Shown here one piece after another: positions 31,680 to 45,205 of a stretch of DNA of 64,000 nucleotides. Source of the stretch: Lonicera japonica (taxonomy: Eukaryota; Streptophyta; Magnoliopsida; Dipsacales; Caprifoliaceae); NCBI GenBank assembly GCA_021464415.1, contig CM038465.1, positions 81,378,919 through 81,442,918 on the forward strand. Direction: 5' to 3'. Position 1 is the stretch's first letter. Every line of letters begins with the position of its first letter. The position numbers and the translations under genes were made by a program. The notes under the pieces are model-generated. The model searched no databases. It was given only the letters and a program-made list of their open reading frames with translations, and was not told where the DNA came from.

Positions 31680-34267
31680 TATATAGGTGAAGAAAGAGAT
31701 GAATGTCTAAGAGAAAATATGAGTTAAACGTGTTAAATTAAAGTTTAGTTTATTCTTTATAGCTAGTGAGCAGAATAACCAAATAAAAATAATGTTGAAA
31801 CTTCTACAACATGTACGTTACCATGCATGCATATGGTAAAGCTGAAGATAGTCACACTGGTGAAACTTCAAAAATAGCCTTTCATATGTGTAAAGGCCGG
31901 GCTTCAATCATGCGCATAAGATGAATTGATCCAATTTTTCTGAATGTTATTTCTCTAACTTTTCCCTAAGCATTAATTAGTTAGCCAGCATCAATACAAC
32001 AGGAAGTAGTACGTCCATAAGTGACAATTGCCACATGTTGTCACCTCTACTAAGTTAAACTATATATATATATTGACTATAACATCCAGCAATATCCTGG
32101 CCTCTTTATTTTTATTTTTTTGTTGACACATAGGCAATTAAGTGCATAAAACCCCATATGGTACGTGCATATTAAGTTCCTAACGGAGTACGTGGCACAG
32201 AATATGATGATACACAAATTCTTTACTTAATTACATATATTCTGAACCTAAAAGATGAATATGATTAAAAAGAGAAAAACGTTAAAAATCTGATCAATAT
32301 TCTCTCTAAATCGATTTTAATATTAACTCACAATTAATCAATTAAATACCATACAAAAGACTTAATTTGTCTGACCAAATTAAACTACTCATTAATTCAC
32401 CAAAGTCCACATTGAGAAAAAGGAATATTATATTATACTATATATGACGGCATATGAAATTCCACTGTCAACATTTAGCCAAGGTTTCATTAGATTTGGT
32501 ACTAAATCAGGTGTCAACATGCTAGCTAGATCGAGTCCAGGACGATCGAACAGCCTAGCTATAAACATAAATTAATGATGCCGCATTATTTAACAAAGTG
32601 CATTATACAAACTTCAATTCTCATGCACAAACAAATAAACATAAACAAAATCGATCCTTGGAGAGCACACTTAATTCTAGAAATCCACAAAGTGTAGAAA
32701 AGTGTACGTAATATGTCTTGATAGCTTTCTGTTATTGTTATGTTGCTCATTAATTAAGGGACATGCATACGCATATGTTTTAGCATGTAAAGTTGGCTAG
32801 CTACTAGAAGAATGTAGATTAACATTTAATTCTTTGGAGAGCACACTTAATTCTAGAAATCCGTATATTTTACTTAGAATTTTAAAATTAATTAATATAC
32901 TTTGGAAATTACAAATTCTTGGAACTTGCACAAATAATTTTTAGCCACATAAATTACTTGGTGCTCAAGATATTTTAGAATATGTGATGCTTATATCAAA
33001 TGGATTTCACGAAATAGAATTATGTATAAGAAGCCTTATATAACGATTTTGTATTTTAAAATATAAATGAAAACATACAACAGGGAATGGTTAAAAAAAA
33101 GAAGAAGAAGAAATTTAGACATTTTTGTGAAGAAGAAAAATTTGGGAGTCAATATTGGAAACTGCTAGCGCCAGCCGCACGCCAATCCAAAGAATTTAAT
33201 ACACAAATTGAAGTATAAAAATGTCCTCCTCCCTTTTAGTTAAGCAACGACTACTCTCTTTTCCCATTCTCTATTGTAGAATAATTATATTCTGGTATCC
33301 ATTTCAGATGAGCAGTTTTTGAAAAAGGAAGTTCACATGATACGTACTGCCATGTACATCTTCAATTAAGCTCTGGATAGTTCACAAGTCTAGCGGAGAA
33401 AAAGTACCACAAGAACGATAAACAAAAGCTCATAAAAGTAAACTTTCTCATTTTCCCCATCCTTCAATAATTAAAATTTAGAAACAAATCTTGTTGAGGG
33501 ACATCATCGAGTGATTTTTGAGCATCTTCATAGATCAACGACTACATTATTTCACAATTTGACTTGTTCTGCATTAAGTCGTACCGGCTTGGAAACCAGA
33601 AACTTCGTGTTCGGCTAATGATATTGCGTAGTGCTTCGGCTCCTTGCAAAAATTAAAATTAGAATTTAGAAACAAATAATTTCACTGAAATTGCCAAGGA
33701 ATCATGCATGAGAAAGACAATCAAAAGGATCGAGCAGGCATAGTTTTAACAAAAATTTAAAAATCGGGACTGTCAAGGAAAATGTCAAGAATCATCTATA
33801 TTATGTGAGATATCACTTGATAAAGTCAATGGCTGCATATCTTAATTAATTAAGAGCGTGTTCTATTTCAATTTTGTCTGCAGTGATACAAAGAGACTTG
33901 TGAGTATTAGCAAGTGATATTTCATATGAATTCAAACATTGCCCCCTCTCTCTCCTCTTTTCCCATTGGTTTGATCCGATAAATATACTAATTATAATAA
34001 TAAAATCACATTTATATATAATTATAATGATGAATACAAAGTAAAACTAAGTCAAGTCAGAGGGTGGCCGGGATGGGGGAGCTGCGCAATATTGACTACT
34101 ATATATGCATGCATGGAGTGGTAAACTCTTACTTTTTGTAAACTCTTACTTTGTCTGCTACTTTTGAGGAAAAGCAAGCCAAAGTAGTTTTTCTTCTAAA
34201 CAAAGCCAAGATGTTCAATGTTAGTCTTTCCATCAAGATTCAGTTATTTTTTTTATATTTTTTTAAC
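31680..34267. other. Intergenic, no gene seen
   Basis: AT-rich with only short frames. A repeated motif 'TTGGAGAGCACACTTAATTC' occurs at about 32658 and 32833, suggesting a small duplication. No RNA gene was recognised. Confidence 0.55.
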
Positions 34268-34275
34268 GTCTACGC

Positions 34276-34956
34276 CAGAGGTGGGAATTGATCGACAAAA
34301 ATCAAAACCGACCATAACCGACTTAAAAAAATTAGTCTTAGTTTCACACATTTAAATACCGAAAACTAGAAATACCAACTTTCTTTACGTTGGTTTTGGT
34401 TTTAATGTTTCAAAAATCAAAATACCGAACTAAAAATACCAAAATTTAACATACTGAAAATACCAAACCAAAAGTAATACCAAAAATAAGGGTAAATAAT
34501 ATATTTAATTATATTATACCGACTATATTATTTTAAGATAATGTATATTTTATTATTCTATTTTAGATTATCTTTGGCTTTGAATATTATTTGTATGATT
34601 TTAAAGTTTATTCATAAAATGATATATGTGTGATTATAAATTTATCTAAAGGGACACTCGAGATATTCTAAGATTATTAATATAATTATTGTTTAATTCT
34701 TAAATTTTGTATCTCGTTGGTTCTAAATTTTGTATATTTTAATGTTTTTATGTTAGTGAAGCCATTATAATCCATATGTAAAGATATGGAATAATATACT
34801 CGTATTTTTTGTATCGAGAAAAAACATGCTAGAATTAAAATTAATTATATAAACCAAAAAATTGAAATAGGTAAATATCGAAAATATACTAAACATCATG
34901 ATTTTAGTTATAGGATAGGCCAATTATCAAACCAAACCTACCAATTCCCATTCCTA
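34276..34956. mobile_element. hAT-like non-autonomous element
   Basis: The left end CAGAGGTGGGAATTG and the inverted right end TAGGAATGGGAATTG are typical hAT termini. GTCTACGC flanks both sides (34268-34275 and 34957-34964), a perfect 8-bp duplication. The 681-bp interior is AT-rich with degenerate repeats of the type 'accgaaaat' / 'aaaataccaa' and has no transposase. Confidence 0.88.
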
Positions 34957-34964
34957 GTCTACGC

Positions 34965-36075
34965 AACACATCTTATACAATACATATATTTCATCAAAAT
35001 GCAAGAAATCCAACTCTAATTATATCTAACAACTTGAAACCACTACACAACTCATTAATTTTGTTTAAATTATTTCTTTAAACTAATTATATGCAAGTCG
35101 CACACTTGCACACACCTAAACTTGTGATTTTGCAAAAAATATGTAATTCGTGAGAAATTATACAACAATTTTTATTTTATTTTTAAAAAAAACCTTAAAA
35201 AGAATTCAACAATAGTATTAACCCAGGGTAAAACCAGAAAAAATACCACTGTTATGATGGTAATGTTAGAATTATAAATATAAATTTAGGTTAATTTAGT
35301 AATTATAGTCATAGTTTTATATACTTTATCTTCTTAATTTCTTATTAATATCTTGCGTAACTGTGATTAATTAGCAAGCTAGCCACAAAAATAGGTATAT
35401 CTTTTATTAGACTTGGACTTAAAGTTTCAAATTCAATTAGTAGAGATCTTTTATTATAAAGTAATGTTATATTTACTGAGTATTATTATCACATACTCTT
35501 ATGAACATGTATCGTATAAATTGTACTTTCACAAAATGTAAAAAATGTATAAATTATAAAATATAAATTTAATAAAAATAGGTAATAAGAATCCTAAATA
35601 AATAAATAAATAATCATTAACTATATATAGGTAGGCAGGTAGCCTAGCTTAGCTTAGCTGGCCAATTAAGCAACAGACCAACCGCAAAGTCCAATCTCGT
35701 GAACCTTGTGAGGTGGGTTCATTGTCATTATATATCAATATCAAATATGAAATGAATATTGCGCCTTTTCAAGACTTTTTCCCCGCACAGTAATACTACG
35801 TACAAAAACAAAATTACAAATATTCAAATAGCCATCTACCAAACTCTCCAACTTAGGTTCCATATTTTGTACCAAACCACCCAGAAAAATATATCTTAAT
35901 TAAAAATAAAATAATGAATACTATATATGCAGTTTTATTTGGTTAACCTTTTACTTATTTCCACATGCTTCATTGAACTCTGAAATTATCTAAAATAAAA
36001 ATCTTTCCTCTTTGCACGCGCATTTTGTTAACAAATACTCACATGGCTATTATTTATATACATAAAATTTTCTAT
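34965..36075. other. Intergenic, no gene seen
   Basis: AT-rich, with short simple repeats only (for example AAATA near 35598-35612 and AGCTT/TAGCT near 35643-35660). Confidence 0.55.
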
Positions 36076-36451
36076 GTGGATTACTGTTCACAAATTACCC
36101 GTATGAATTAGCTTATTTGGCATGCTTTCTGATAAAAAAATTTGATGAAATTTAGCGGGGATGTTCTTCATTATGCGTAGAACATCTCCACCAAATTTCA
36201 TAAAAAAATTCAACCGGAAAGTGGGTTAACTACATGATTGAAAAATATTGGTCCAGAAATAGATATATAAAATCCAATATTTTTCAATCATGTAGTTAAC
36301 CCACTTCTCAGTTGAATTTTTTGATGAAATTTGGTGGAGATGTTCTACACACGATGAAGAATATCCCCACCAAATTTTATCAAAAAATTCAATCGAGAAG
36401 CGTACCAAATGGGCCAATCTGTACGGGCAATTCGTGAACAATAATCCGCAC
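36076..36451. repeat. Foldback (long inverted repeat) element
   Basis: The whole 376 bp is one inverted repeat. Outer arms begin with GATTACTGTTCAC-like sequence at the left and its inverse at the right ('GATTATTGTTCACGAATTGC' inverted). The inner arms 36221-36251 and 36274-36304 are 31 bases long and perfectly complementary, with a 22-base loop. A transcript would form a nearly continuous hairpin. This is typical of a foldback MITE and of loci that feed small-RNA pathways. Confidence 0.85.
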
Positions 36452-37277
36452 CAGAAATAGACTCTATTTATATATATATATAGATATAGATATTTGTATT
36501 CATTAAATTAGTAACAAATAAAACTTTACAATATAATAAATTAGATATTTGATCACATAATTAATAATTTGCCCGATTACAAGTTTCAAGGCATATAATT
36601 TAAATTTATTTTTTATACGAGCAATAAATCATGTAAATACACGTATTATTGAAGATGAAGGGAAGGGAAGACTCAAGCCCATATAAAACTAGAATTTTAA
36701 CCATCTTACCAAGCACAGTTGTTTTTTCTACTTAAATTCGACACAAGAATGGAAGTAAATAACAATTCAATCCTAGTTAATTTGTAAATCTTTTTCACGT
36801 GTTCACTAATCAATCTTCAAGTTTTTTCCTTTTTTTTTTTTTTAACGTGGCGGCCACCAAATAGGTACGAATAAAACCTGTACCGCATGGTCCTACTTGG
36901 TGGTGGGTAGATGGCTCATGTGGCTGTCCATGCAAAGAAAATTTCCCGCTAAAATATTTTTATTATTATTTCACCTCAATTTGAAAAATAAAATAATTAA
37001 AGTTGCATTCGGACAAAATTTGATAAAAGAAACAATGCGTACACTTTTTATTTTTTTTATGATGTTTAATTGCTTACTTTTTAAATTTTATATAGTAAGT
37101 TTAGTTCTCTTGTATTTGTCCTTAAACTTAAATTTTGAGAAAAAAAAAAAAAAAACTCACTTCAACTTCCACCTACCCTCTCATCGTATTTGAAAAAAAT
37201 CCCATGAATCACTCTAAATTTAAGAGGAGTGACAGAGGTCCCCAAATAATGACTTTATTTTATTCCTATATTTTAAA
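36452..37277. other. Intergenic, no gene seen
   Basis: AT-rich sequence with homopolymer runs (T near 36831-36843, A near 37140-37155). Frames here follow low-complexity sequence. Confidence 0.55.
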
Positions 37278-37286
37278 AAAAAAATT

Positions 37287-37852
37287 GGGACAATTAAAAA
37301 AAAGTCTTATTAGAGAAAGATTTTCACACTAAAGTCAAGGAATAATTTTTTTTGTAAATAAAGGGCTTATTTTTTATTTTATTGATAATATGACATGTGT
37401 CTTTTTTTTTCATTGTAAAATGATATCACAACTCTTAAAATAAACTAAAAAATACCAATATGCATTAAAATATGGACTGCAATATGAACTTTGCAACCCA
37501 TATTTCACTGCAATGTGAACTTTGCATTCCATATTTTTGGTGCAAAGTTCATATTGCAGTCCATATTTCACTGCAATATAAACTTTGCAGTTCATATTTT
37601 ACTGCAATATGAACTTTGCATTCCATTTTTGTGAAAATTTCACAAAGAGGGGTAAGTTAGGTAATATATAACATGTATTTATTACTTAAATGATATTTAA
37701 ATTTATTCAAATACCTTCATTTAAAATATAAAACAAAATAGGCCTCTTACACTAATTACCAATTAAAAATAGGCCATTCATTCAAAAAAATATTATTCAT
37801 TAGATTTTTGGTAAAAATCAATGTGTAATAAGACCTTCTACCTAATTTTTAG
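37287..37852. mobile_element. MULE-type MITE, copy A
   Basis: The segment runs from GGGACAATT to CTAATTTTTAG and is flanked by AAAAAAATT on both sides (37278-37286 and 37853-37861), a 9-bp duplication of the Mutator kind. Subterminal inverted motifs GTCTTATTA (37304) and TAATAAGAC (to 37834) face each other. The centre (about 37475-37630) is an array of 'TGCAATATGAACTTTGCA'-like units, some inverted. Most of its length matches copy B at 53752-54394. No coding. Confidence 0.85.
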
Positions 37853-37861
37853 AAAAAAATT

Positions 37862-39779
37862 ATGATTAGAGAGTACGTCTTTTTTTCAAGAGCTTTCCTA
37901 AAACATGGAGAAAATAGAGTTAATCATTAAAGAGCCTCTTCCAAATTTTATAAATAATTTTTCGTTGAATTCAATTACCAAAAAAGAAAAAAATTGCCTA
38001 GAATTTCATTTCAATATGGGTGATTTTATTTCTATCCACGATATCTTGCAGTTAATCCGCGTTATTAAGTTAATCCGCATTGCCTACTAAATTAATCCAC
38101 GAATGTGGATAGACTGACAAAAATATTATTGATTTAATTTTATAAATATTATGTGTATTAATGATTTAATATTGAAAAATCCACTCAATTAATATGTACA
38201 TCCACTTTAATTAAATAAATAAAAATAGAGGCAATTAGTTTTAAGGAAGAATATTCATTTCTCTATCTATTTAATGACACAACTTTTATACCAATACTTT
38301 AAGGTCCAAAATTTTGTTTAAAATACAAACTTTTATGGACACAAATAATTAAAATTAAATATTTAAATTAATATTAGCTACAAAACTAAAATTTATAATA
38401 TTGTTATTCCTATAATGTCACTATCATCTAATTGATTATTAACTAATCTAAATTTTTAAAATCTTGCTAGAAACTAATATCTATAAAATCAAATTCAAAT
38501 TTAAATTTAAACAATCAAATAACTTCTAACAACTTAATCATTACTAAAATATAGAAAATCAACAAATTAATATTAAAAACTTTAAAATTTTGTTTCAAAC
38601 AATTAAAAAAAAAAAAACTACATCCTAATCAATTTGATTAGTAATTAAAAAAGGAGTGATTTTAATCTAAAATCAGCGAAATTTGTCAATCATCCCTCTT
38701 TTTGGGGTTTTTACTGAAAATAATATATATTGGCCTACAAGTTTTAACCACGTTGTTAGATAAACTTACAAAAATCAATATTGACATAATTTTTTATAAA
38801 ATAATATTTATTCTTTTAATTCAATTGTAAATTATCCAAGTAATTTTTACTTTTATCCACGGTCATATAAATATCAAAAAGTAAACATAAAATGTATAAT
38901 AAAATGATTATTTCTATATATATAAATATTATTGTTAATTATATCCACTTTTCAAACTCGAGATTAGACTATAAGAATTAAAACTATAATCTATGATTCA
39001 CATTTTTTTTAGAATTGTGATTATATCATAATTCACATTTAGTCTTGGAATAGTAATTAAACAGTAGGTAATAGTTTGAAACATTTGTAATACGTCTACA
39101 CAATTTAGTTACCTACTTAGAAGTAAATTAAAATTATAACTTTAATTACAGATTTATCATGTCAAACAAGAAAACAAACATATATTATAGTTGAATATTC
39201 TTCCTTTGACTTGAAAGGATTGAGATAGAAGGAAACGTTGTTTGTTGCCTCCGGACAATAATTCTTAATTAGTTTCTTAAGTTCTAATTCTGATTTATTT
39301 TTATTTATTTAGAGCCCTCATTGTATAGAAAAAAAGAAAAAGAAAATAGTAAACTCATTTGTTGAAAAAAATTATTTGTTAGTATTATGATGTAATAATA
39401 TAAATTATTTTCGCCCAGTTTTGTAGTATTGTATATTTTTGTTGAAAAATGAATCTATAGTATTTGTATCAATATACCTTTTAACAAATTAAGAAAATAT
39501 ATTATTAAGGAAGTATATTCTAATTAGGAAATTAATTTTGAAAGGAATGAAGTTTATTCTAATTAGGAAACTAATTTTAAAAGTAAATACATTTAAAAGA
39601 ATTATTAATTGGTGGATATACTTCTCAATTTTTATAAGAAAATTTTAAGAAATTTATTTCAATATTAACATAAATTAAGAGTGAATTAACTGCAAAAATT
39701 CACGAATAGAAATAAAATTACCCTTTCAATATTTCTATCCTAATTAGACGCAATAAATTAAATTAAATCCAAATAATAT
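37862..39779. other. Intergenic, no gene seen
   Basis: Very AT-rich, with frames that are short and low in complexity. The last few hundred bases probably hold the ATP-citrate lyase promoter. Confidence 0.55.
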
Positions 39780-39784
39780 TCAAC

Positions 39785-39792
39785 TATAAATA
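39785..39792 (+). promoter_or_regulatory. TATA box of ACLA gene
   Basis: TATAAATA lies about 290 bases before the start codon, followed by a CT-rich leader. A leader intron probably runs from 39886 (donor GTAAAA) to 40063 (acceptor CAG), leaving a short mature 5' leader. Confidence 0.65.
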
Positions 39793-40078
39793 GAGAGATC
39801 AGACATTGGATCATTTCAGTCTACATTGGCATTTGCATCTTTCTCTCTCTACTGAAAATCTTGTTAATTATAGCGTCTAGCAACGGTAAAATACAAACAA
39901 AAATTTCTCTATATAGTATAACAGAAATAGATTGGTCTGTGGTGTGGTAATTATAGAGAGATTAAATTAGTTATTCAAGTTGTGTAATCTGGTATGTTAA
40001 TGTAGATCTGATCTAAGTTAAGAGTTGTGGATTTTGATGAATGTTGGGCATTTGTGAAAACAGGTACGTAGGAAAGAA

Positions 40079-43000
40079 ATGGCCCGCAAGAAGATCCGAG
40101 AGTACGATTCTAAGAGATTGTTGAAGGAGCACTTTAAGAGGCTCTGTGGTGCTGAATTGCCCATTAAATCGGCTCAAGTAAGTGCAGTCCCTCCTTATAC
40201 TCCCTTTGTTTTTTTTTTTTGTGTTTTTTTGACTGATATATAAGAATACTCCCTCTGTTTTGTTGAGAGATCCTTCCTTGATTAACTTTATTATTATAGA
40301 AGATAACACAAACCGACTACGCTAGTATTCTAATTCCATACCTTTTCCAGTTCCCATTTTTATACTTGTTTTGGAGGCATATTACTACAAATAAAGGCAC
40401 CGCGAATCTGATTATTCTTCTCTCTTTTCTTCAACAACTACGCGAGGCAGGAAATAACCTAGGTTTTTTATATTCCAGCAATTAAATCCACAAGTTTCAT
40501 TGTCTTACGTTCATTTTACAGCAAAGGGTGGGTTCTGAATTTTTATTTATTTCTTAACAATTGAAACACTAATATTCACGCTTTGTTCAGCAACAAAGAC
40601 AACTTCCAACGTTTTAACTAAAAGATTTATTCTTGAGTGGCAATAATCTCCCTGTTCAGAAATTCTGCTACTCATTAACAACATCGAATTTGGATCTCAA
40701 CGCCGCCTGTTTAAAACACAACAAATTGAAAGCAAAAACAATTGGTGAAAGAACTAGAGAACTGGTTAATTTTTTTACAAACCGGAAACTGGAACGAAAC
40801 AAATTGAACGACAATCAAATTCAGACTTGATATCAAGTAATTTAGGGCAAGGACTGGATCATTGAGCAATCATCAATTATGGAAAATGAATAAAAATAAT
40901 AATGACTGAAAGTTGGAAAATGATATCTTTCAAAGTTAGAAACTGTTTCAAATTTGAATTTTATCGTCATAGACTGTTGCTATTATGGAATGATATCTGA
41001 ATTGCCTGTTTGTATTGTTTTTCGGTCCATAAAATTATTGTCTAATCTGGGACCTCGCGATCCAAAAAGCAAAACATAAAAAGTTTACAAGGGAAGAAAA
41101 ATTAATAAATTAATGTACTTAGAATGGCAAAGTGTTAGTGGAGTTTACTGTTTACTAGTATTCCAACATAAATACTGACTTGAATGCAAGATATTTGTGG
41201 TAGTTATTTCTCTAATCATTTTAGTCGAAAGATCCTTCAAGTGGAGGATAGCTTAAATTGTTCTTTCATAATATGTAAACAGGAATGTGATTCATTGAGT
41301 ACAATATTTTCTTTATGTGGAATAGGTTACAGAATCAACTGATTTCAATGAGCTGGTAAAGACAGAACCGTGGCTCTCCTCAGCTAAATTGGTTGTGAAA
41401 CCAGATATGTTATTTGGGAAGCGAGGGAAAAGTGGGCTTGTTGCCTTAAATCTAGATCTGGCTCAAGTTGCTGTGTTTGTGAAAGAGAGACTTGGCAAAG
41501 AGGTTGTTTTGGAAACTTCTTTGTATTACTCATTTCAGTGATCCTTCAAAATGTGTAGTTAGACCATCTGCTCAAATGTTTCTCCTTGGGTTTACAGGTC
41601 GAGATGGGCGGATGCAAAGGACCCATAACGACCTTCATTGTTGAACCATTCATTCCACATAACGAAGAGTTTTACCTCAATATCGTCTCAGAGAGACTTG
41701 GATGTAGCATAAGCTTCTCAGAATGTGGAGGAATTGATATTGAAGAGAACTGGGACAAGGTACTCAGAATGTGAATATATATTGTTCATTTCTACCAGTC
41801 TCTTAGTAAATCCAGACGCTGTATGTTCTTTGGTATTTTGTTTTTTGGTTTTAACTTGAAATCTATTCAAATTATGTTCTTTATCCAGGTTAAGACAATT
41901 TTTGTCCCTACTGGCTCGTCTTTGACATCAGAGACATGTGCTCCACTTGTTGCGGCCCTTCCCTTGGAGGTAATTAGCCCAAGCATTATATAATGTATGA
42001 TTTTCCTTCACTCTATTCTACTATGCCTTTAACTCCTAGGGTTCGTAGTGTAAGAAAAAGCCTTGATAAACTCCTCATGAAATGTAGGTCACGTGATTGA
42101 ATCCCCACGAGTGTGTACACCCCTATGTCACCACCTCAAGTAGCTCTTACTTGCACGTGTGTACAGGAAAGTCTGCACATACCTTTTGGGGATTCGATAG
42201 GTTCTCACAGAGACCTAGATACCCCGACTTATCAATAAATAAACAATGCAATGCCTTTTGCTTTTGATAGGGCAAACATTCATTCACCACTAGGGTTTTC
42301 CGCCTACTTAAAAATACTATACATGCAGTTCAATTTTAATTTTATTATTCGTCTCTGCTGAATACTGTTGCCATTAGAGAGAGAACAGTTGAGGACACTA
42401 TAAGATCACATCAGCTTGATACATATATAAGTCTTCTCAGTCCTTAGCTAGCTACAATACTGTGGTTCTATAACATTACAACTAGAAACCCAAGCTACCA
42501 TTGTTACATGCATTGGCCATAGCATTACTTAAAAACTGCTAACTCAAGTTTTTTTTTTGTTTTTTTATGAATTCAGGTTGAAACTGTAATTGAGGAGTTC
42601 ATCAAAGTGATTTTTACCCTATTTTCAGGTATGATAAGATCCTAGACAAATGCACTCTTTCTATCCCCGCTTTCTTCCTTTACCAAGACATTTCAAGCGC
42701 TAAGCAGCTTCCAGTATGCCACTAACTTTCAAAAAAAAAAAAAAATCCTTCTTTTAGATCTGGACTTCACTTTCCTAGAGATGAATCCTTTCACATTGGT
42801 CGACGAAAAGCCTTATCCTTTGGATATGAGAGGAGAGCTTGATGACACTGCTGCTTTCAAGAACTTCAAAAAGTATATTTCTTTTCATTTTGTTTTTATT
42901 GATTGTTACTCTCTTTTACGAGAGAAAATGTCGATGCAGTATAAGTGTATAACCAGCTTTATTTAATGTACACACCACTGTTTCAGTATTATCATTCATG

Positions 43001-44540
43001 GATTTAATTTTTCAGGTGGGGCAACATTGAATTTCCATTGCCTTTTGGAAGAGTTATGAGTCCAACAGAAAGCTTTATACATGGGCTAGATGAAAAGGTA
43101 TACATCGGTGCAATGCTTGTATATGGAAATTGTTTTACCTTTTAATGTGTGTAGATTTAAGATCATTGGAGAAAATATTTTTCCTGTTTCAAAATTTTGA
43201 AACATAAACGTTGTTTGGTGCAAATCTAGGAGGTGTTTCTTGCTATGCTGATTTAAAATAATGCACTAGAATATATAGTTTAGAGTTTAGGTTTTTCGGA
43301 ATCTTCGTCTCAAAGTATTTGAACCATCAAATTCTCAACTTCAACATAATCCTTTTTCTCTATTATACATCTTACATTATTTTAGCAGACTCTGTAAGGA
43401 TGCGCATTATCTTCTGGCAGCTAAGAGTCCACAAGTTACATAGTATTTGATGATTTGAGTCAGCAATATTAATCTGATTTGAGCTTTTAAATGTTTTATT
43501 TGCTTGTAGACCAGTGCCTCTTTGAAGTTCACAGTTCTAAACCCAAAGGGACGAATTTGGACAATGGTTGCTGGAGGAGGTGCCAGTGTCATCTACGCTG
43601 ATACTGTGAGTTACTCATCCCCCATATTTATGACTTTTAAACTTATCTACTTTCATTCATGGGACGCCTCAAACTAAGAGTCATGTTTCTGAGTTAGGCT
43701 ATAAGTTAATGCAAAATTAACCTCAATAGTTACGAAAGTTCATAAGATATCTTAATATGTTTTGACTTTTAAATAGTTACTCCTAATATAACGGACAGAG
43801 CATCATTTCGTATTGCATCGTTAGTAGTTACAAAAATGTTAACTGTTCTTGTCTGATCAGGTTGGAGATCTTGGCTTTGCGTCTGAGCTTGGAAACTATG
43901 CAGAATATAGTGGAGCACCCAATGAAGAGGAGGTCCTGCAGTATGCCAGGGTTGTAATTGATGTAAGTACACTTGGACTCATTTTACTATGTCCAAAATG
44001 GCACTTTGTCTGAATAATTGTCTAATGAAGCCTATACAGTGTGCTACTGCAGATCCTGATGGCCGTAAGAGAGCCCTTGTAGTTGGAGGTGGTATAGCTA
44101 ACTTCACTGATGTTGCAGCAACATTTAACGGCATAATTCGTGCAATGAAGGAGAAGGTGAGTGTGTAATTTCGTGGGCTCTATGATTATTCTTGATATCA
44201 ACCTCTAAGCTATAATCTAAAAATATTAAATCTGTTCTCTCTTGAACAGGAATCAAAGCTTAAAGCTGCAAGAATGCACATATATGTGAGGAGAGGAGGT
44301 CCAAATTACCAAAGGGGTCTTGCAAAAATGAGGGCACTCGGAGAGGAAATTGGCATCCCTATTGAGGTACAAATACAATATATGTTTAAAACATCAAATT
44401 TACGGATATTTTAGTGGATAAAACACAATCTTGACAGAGATTTACCACACTTGTATTTTCTTTTTTAGGTGTACGGACCTGAGGAAACGATGACTGGAAT
44501 ATGTAAACAGGCAATTGAGTGCATCATGGCGGCAGCATAG
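40079..44540 (+). CDS. ACLA: ATP-citrate lyase subunit A (alpha chain)
   Basis: Subunit A of the plant two-gene ATP-citrate lyase, a cytosolic complex with subunit B that cleaves citrate with ATP and CoA to acetyl-CoA and oxaloacetate, feeding wax, sterol and flavonoid synthesis. Twelve coding exons: 40079-40177, 41326-41502, 41598-41759, 41889-41969, 42577-42628, 42758-42872, 43016-43097, 43510-43605, 43861-43962, 44040-44156, 44250-44366 and 44469-44540. All are in phase and yield 423 aa, the usual plant length. The start '[18 protein letters not shown]', the ATP-grasp-type region ('[14 protein letters not shown]', 'FLEMNPF') and the C-terminal citrate-binding region ('[14 protein letters not shown]'-like: '[14 protein letters not shown]', '[13 protein letters not shown]', 'RRGGPNYQ') are all present. 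No lesion was seen. Introns 1 and 4 are the longest; intron 4 has a moderately GC-rich patch at about 42050-42230 that may be an old SINE. Confidence 0.95.
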
Positions 44541-45197
44541 ACCTATGAAATTTAGTTGCATCTCTTTCTCCTTGTGTTTTCTTCTAGAATTTCAGCTGCT
44601 CGATTAAGTTTAGTGGGGTGTTGTACTAAAAATGTTGGAAGTTTTCATTGTAATTTGGGCTGTAGTATAAAGGCCAACTGAAAATGGTCTATAGGAATCA
44701 AATCAGTTGTCCATGTATTCAAGCTACGTTAATAAAGAGCTTCATTTTGTCGTCGTTGCATTTCTTGACGCAGAATGTTAAATTTGTCTTTCCGCATTTC
44801 TAATCAAGCCCAGGCTGAGCTTGTGCAATCTCTCTTTCTCACACACAAAGGTCATATTTACCACACATGGTTGGCCCATGCGGCTGGATCCGGAAGAGGT
44901 GAAAGGGTGAGCAGGTTATCTCAATACTCGAATTATATCACAATTAAGCACAACACGTTCTGGTAACTTTTAAGGTCTCTTTTGCAAGCACGTGTGTGTC
45001 AAAATTCTGCAAATTCAGGAACTCCAAAGTTGCTCTAGGCACTTCAAAGCTAAGTTATGCTACGAAGAAGATGATAAGATCAGATGTTCAAAATTAGTTT
45101 TAGGGCCCGTTAATTTGTTTGAGCATTTGAAATCTGAATTTTAATGTATTTAGATTTCAGAGGTGTATTGTATTGTTTATTTTTCCTTTGTATTTGT
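44541..45197. other. ACLA 3' region and intergenic DNA
   Basis: The probable 3' UTR ends within about 200 bases ('AATAAAGAG' near 44730). From about 45100, 'AGGGCCCGTTAATTTGTTTG' resembles a MITE end, but its partner was not identified. Confidence 0.45.
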
Positions 45198-45205
45198 ATC
45201 TTATC

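Noticed and set aside
42050..42240. tRNA-derived SINE in ACLA intron 4
   Set aside because: The patch is richer in GC and has a GATTCAATC-like box, but no clear A/B box pair, tail or duplication was found.
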